Origin: Gammaproteobacteria bacterium
GTDB lineage: Bacteria > Pseudomonadota > Gammaproteobacteria > Ga0077536
Assembly: GCA_003540955.1 (NCBI GenBank)
Contig: DPMX01000031.1
Location: 665-7,660, forward strand
Length of the DNA stretch: 6,996 nucleotides
Direction of reading: 5' to 3'
Each line of letters opens with the position of its first letter. Position 1 is the first letter of the stretch. A program made the position numbers and the translations under genes. The notes under the pieces were generated by a model. That model was not told the origin of the DNA and ran no database searches. It was given only the letters and a program-made list of their open reading frames with translations. This document shows positions 6,956-6,996 of this stretch, piece by piece.

Positions 6956-6985
6956 ATAAAAAAACTCTTTATATAAATAAATCAA
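6956..6985 (-). promoter_or_regulatory. Weak candidate promoter for the TPR-lolB-ispE operon
   Basis: The roughly 100 bases right of the TPR gene are the only noncoding upstream region of the operon and are strongly AT-rich near the edge. On the minus strand TTGATT (6985-6980) is followed after 18 bases by TTTTAT (6961-6956), a partial match to sigma-70 boxes. TATAAA (6973-6968) is another -10 candidate, but its -35 would fall at or beyond the edge. If hemA lies divergently to the right, this region would hold both promoters. No clear plus-strand promoter with normal spacing was found. Confidence 0.2.
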
Positions 6986-6996
6986 TATTTTAACTG

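Overview
The window is a conserved housekeeping locus of a gammaproteobacterium. The species cannot be named from this sequence alone. In transcription order on the minus strand (right to left) it reads: TPR lipoprotein, lolB, ispE, tRNA-Gln(UUG), prs, rplY, pth, ychF. This is the order I know from Pseudomonas and related gammaproteobacteria (the PA4667-PA4673 region of P. aeruginosa). There, hemA lies next to and divergent from the TPR gene, so hemA is expected just beyond the right edge, though no part of it is visible. Base composition and coding style look uniform, with no sign of transferred DNA, insertion sequences, phage genes or CRISPR.

Right part (about 3717-6996): an AT-rich upstream region is followed by three tightly coupled genes. 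The TPR lipoprotein gene overlaps lolB by 4 bases (GTGA), and lolB overlaps ispE by 1 base (TAATG). Two products are outer-membrane lipoproteins: the LbcA-like TPR protein and LolB, the receptor that inserts lipoproteins into the outer membrane. The third, IspE, is a cytoplasmic kinase of the MEP isoprenoid pathway.

Middle (about 2606-3672): a tRNA-Gln gene with an encoded CCA end sits between ispE and prs. It has short flanks (44 and 35 bases) and no visible terminator or promoter of its own, so it is probably cut out of a shared transcript. prs encodes ribose-phosphate pyrophosphokinase, which makes PRPP.

Left part (1-2605): a 192-base gap after prs holds a perfect 9-bp dyad and a -10-like element ahead of rplY (long CTC-type ribosomal protein bL25). 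pth (peptidyl-tRNA hydrolase, GTG start) and ychF (ribosome-associated ATPase) follow. ychF runs off the left edge, missing about four residues and the stop. These three genes share a translation theme. No stretch longer than 300 bases lacks a gene.

I found no new biological system. The observations most worth a second look are the uncertain start of the TPR lipoprotein, the structured rplY leader, and two mutually exclusive RNA pairings at the pth start.
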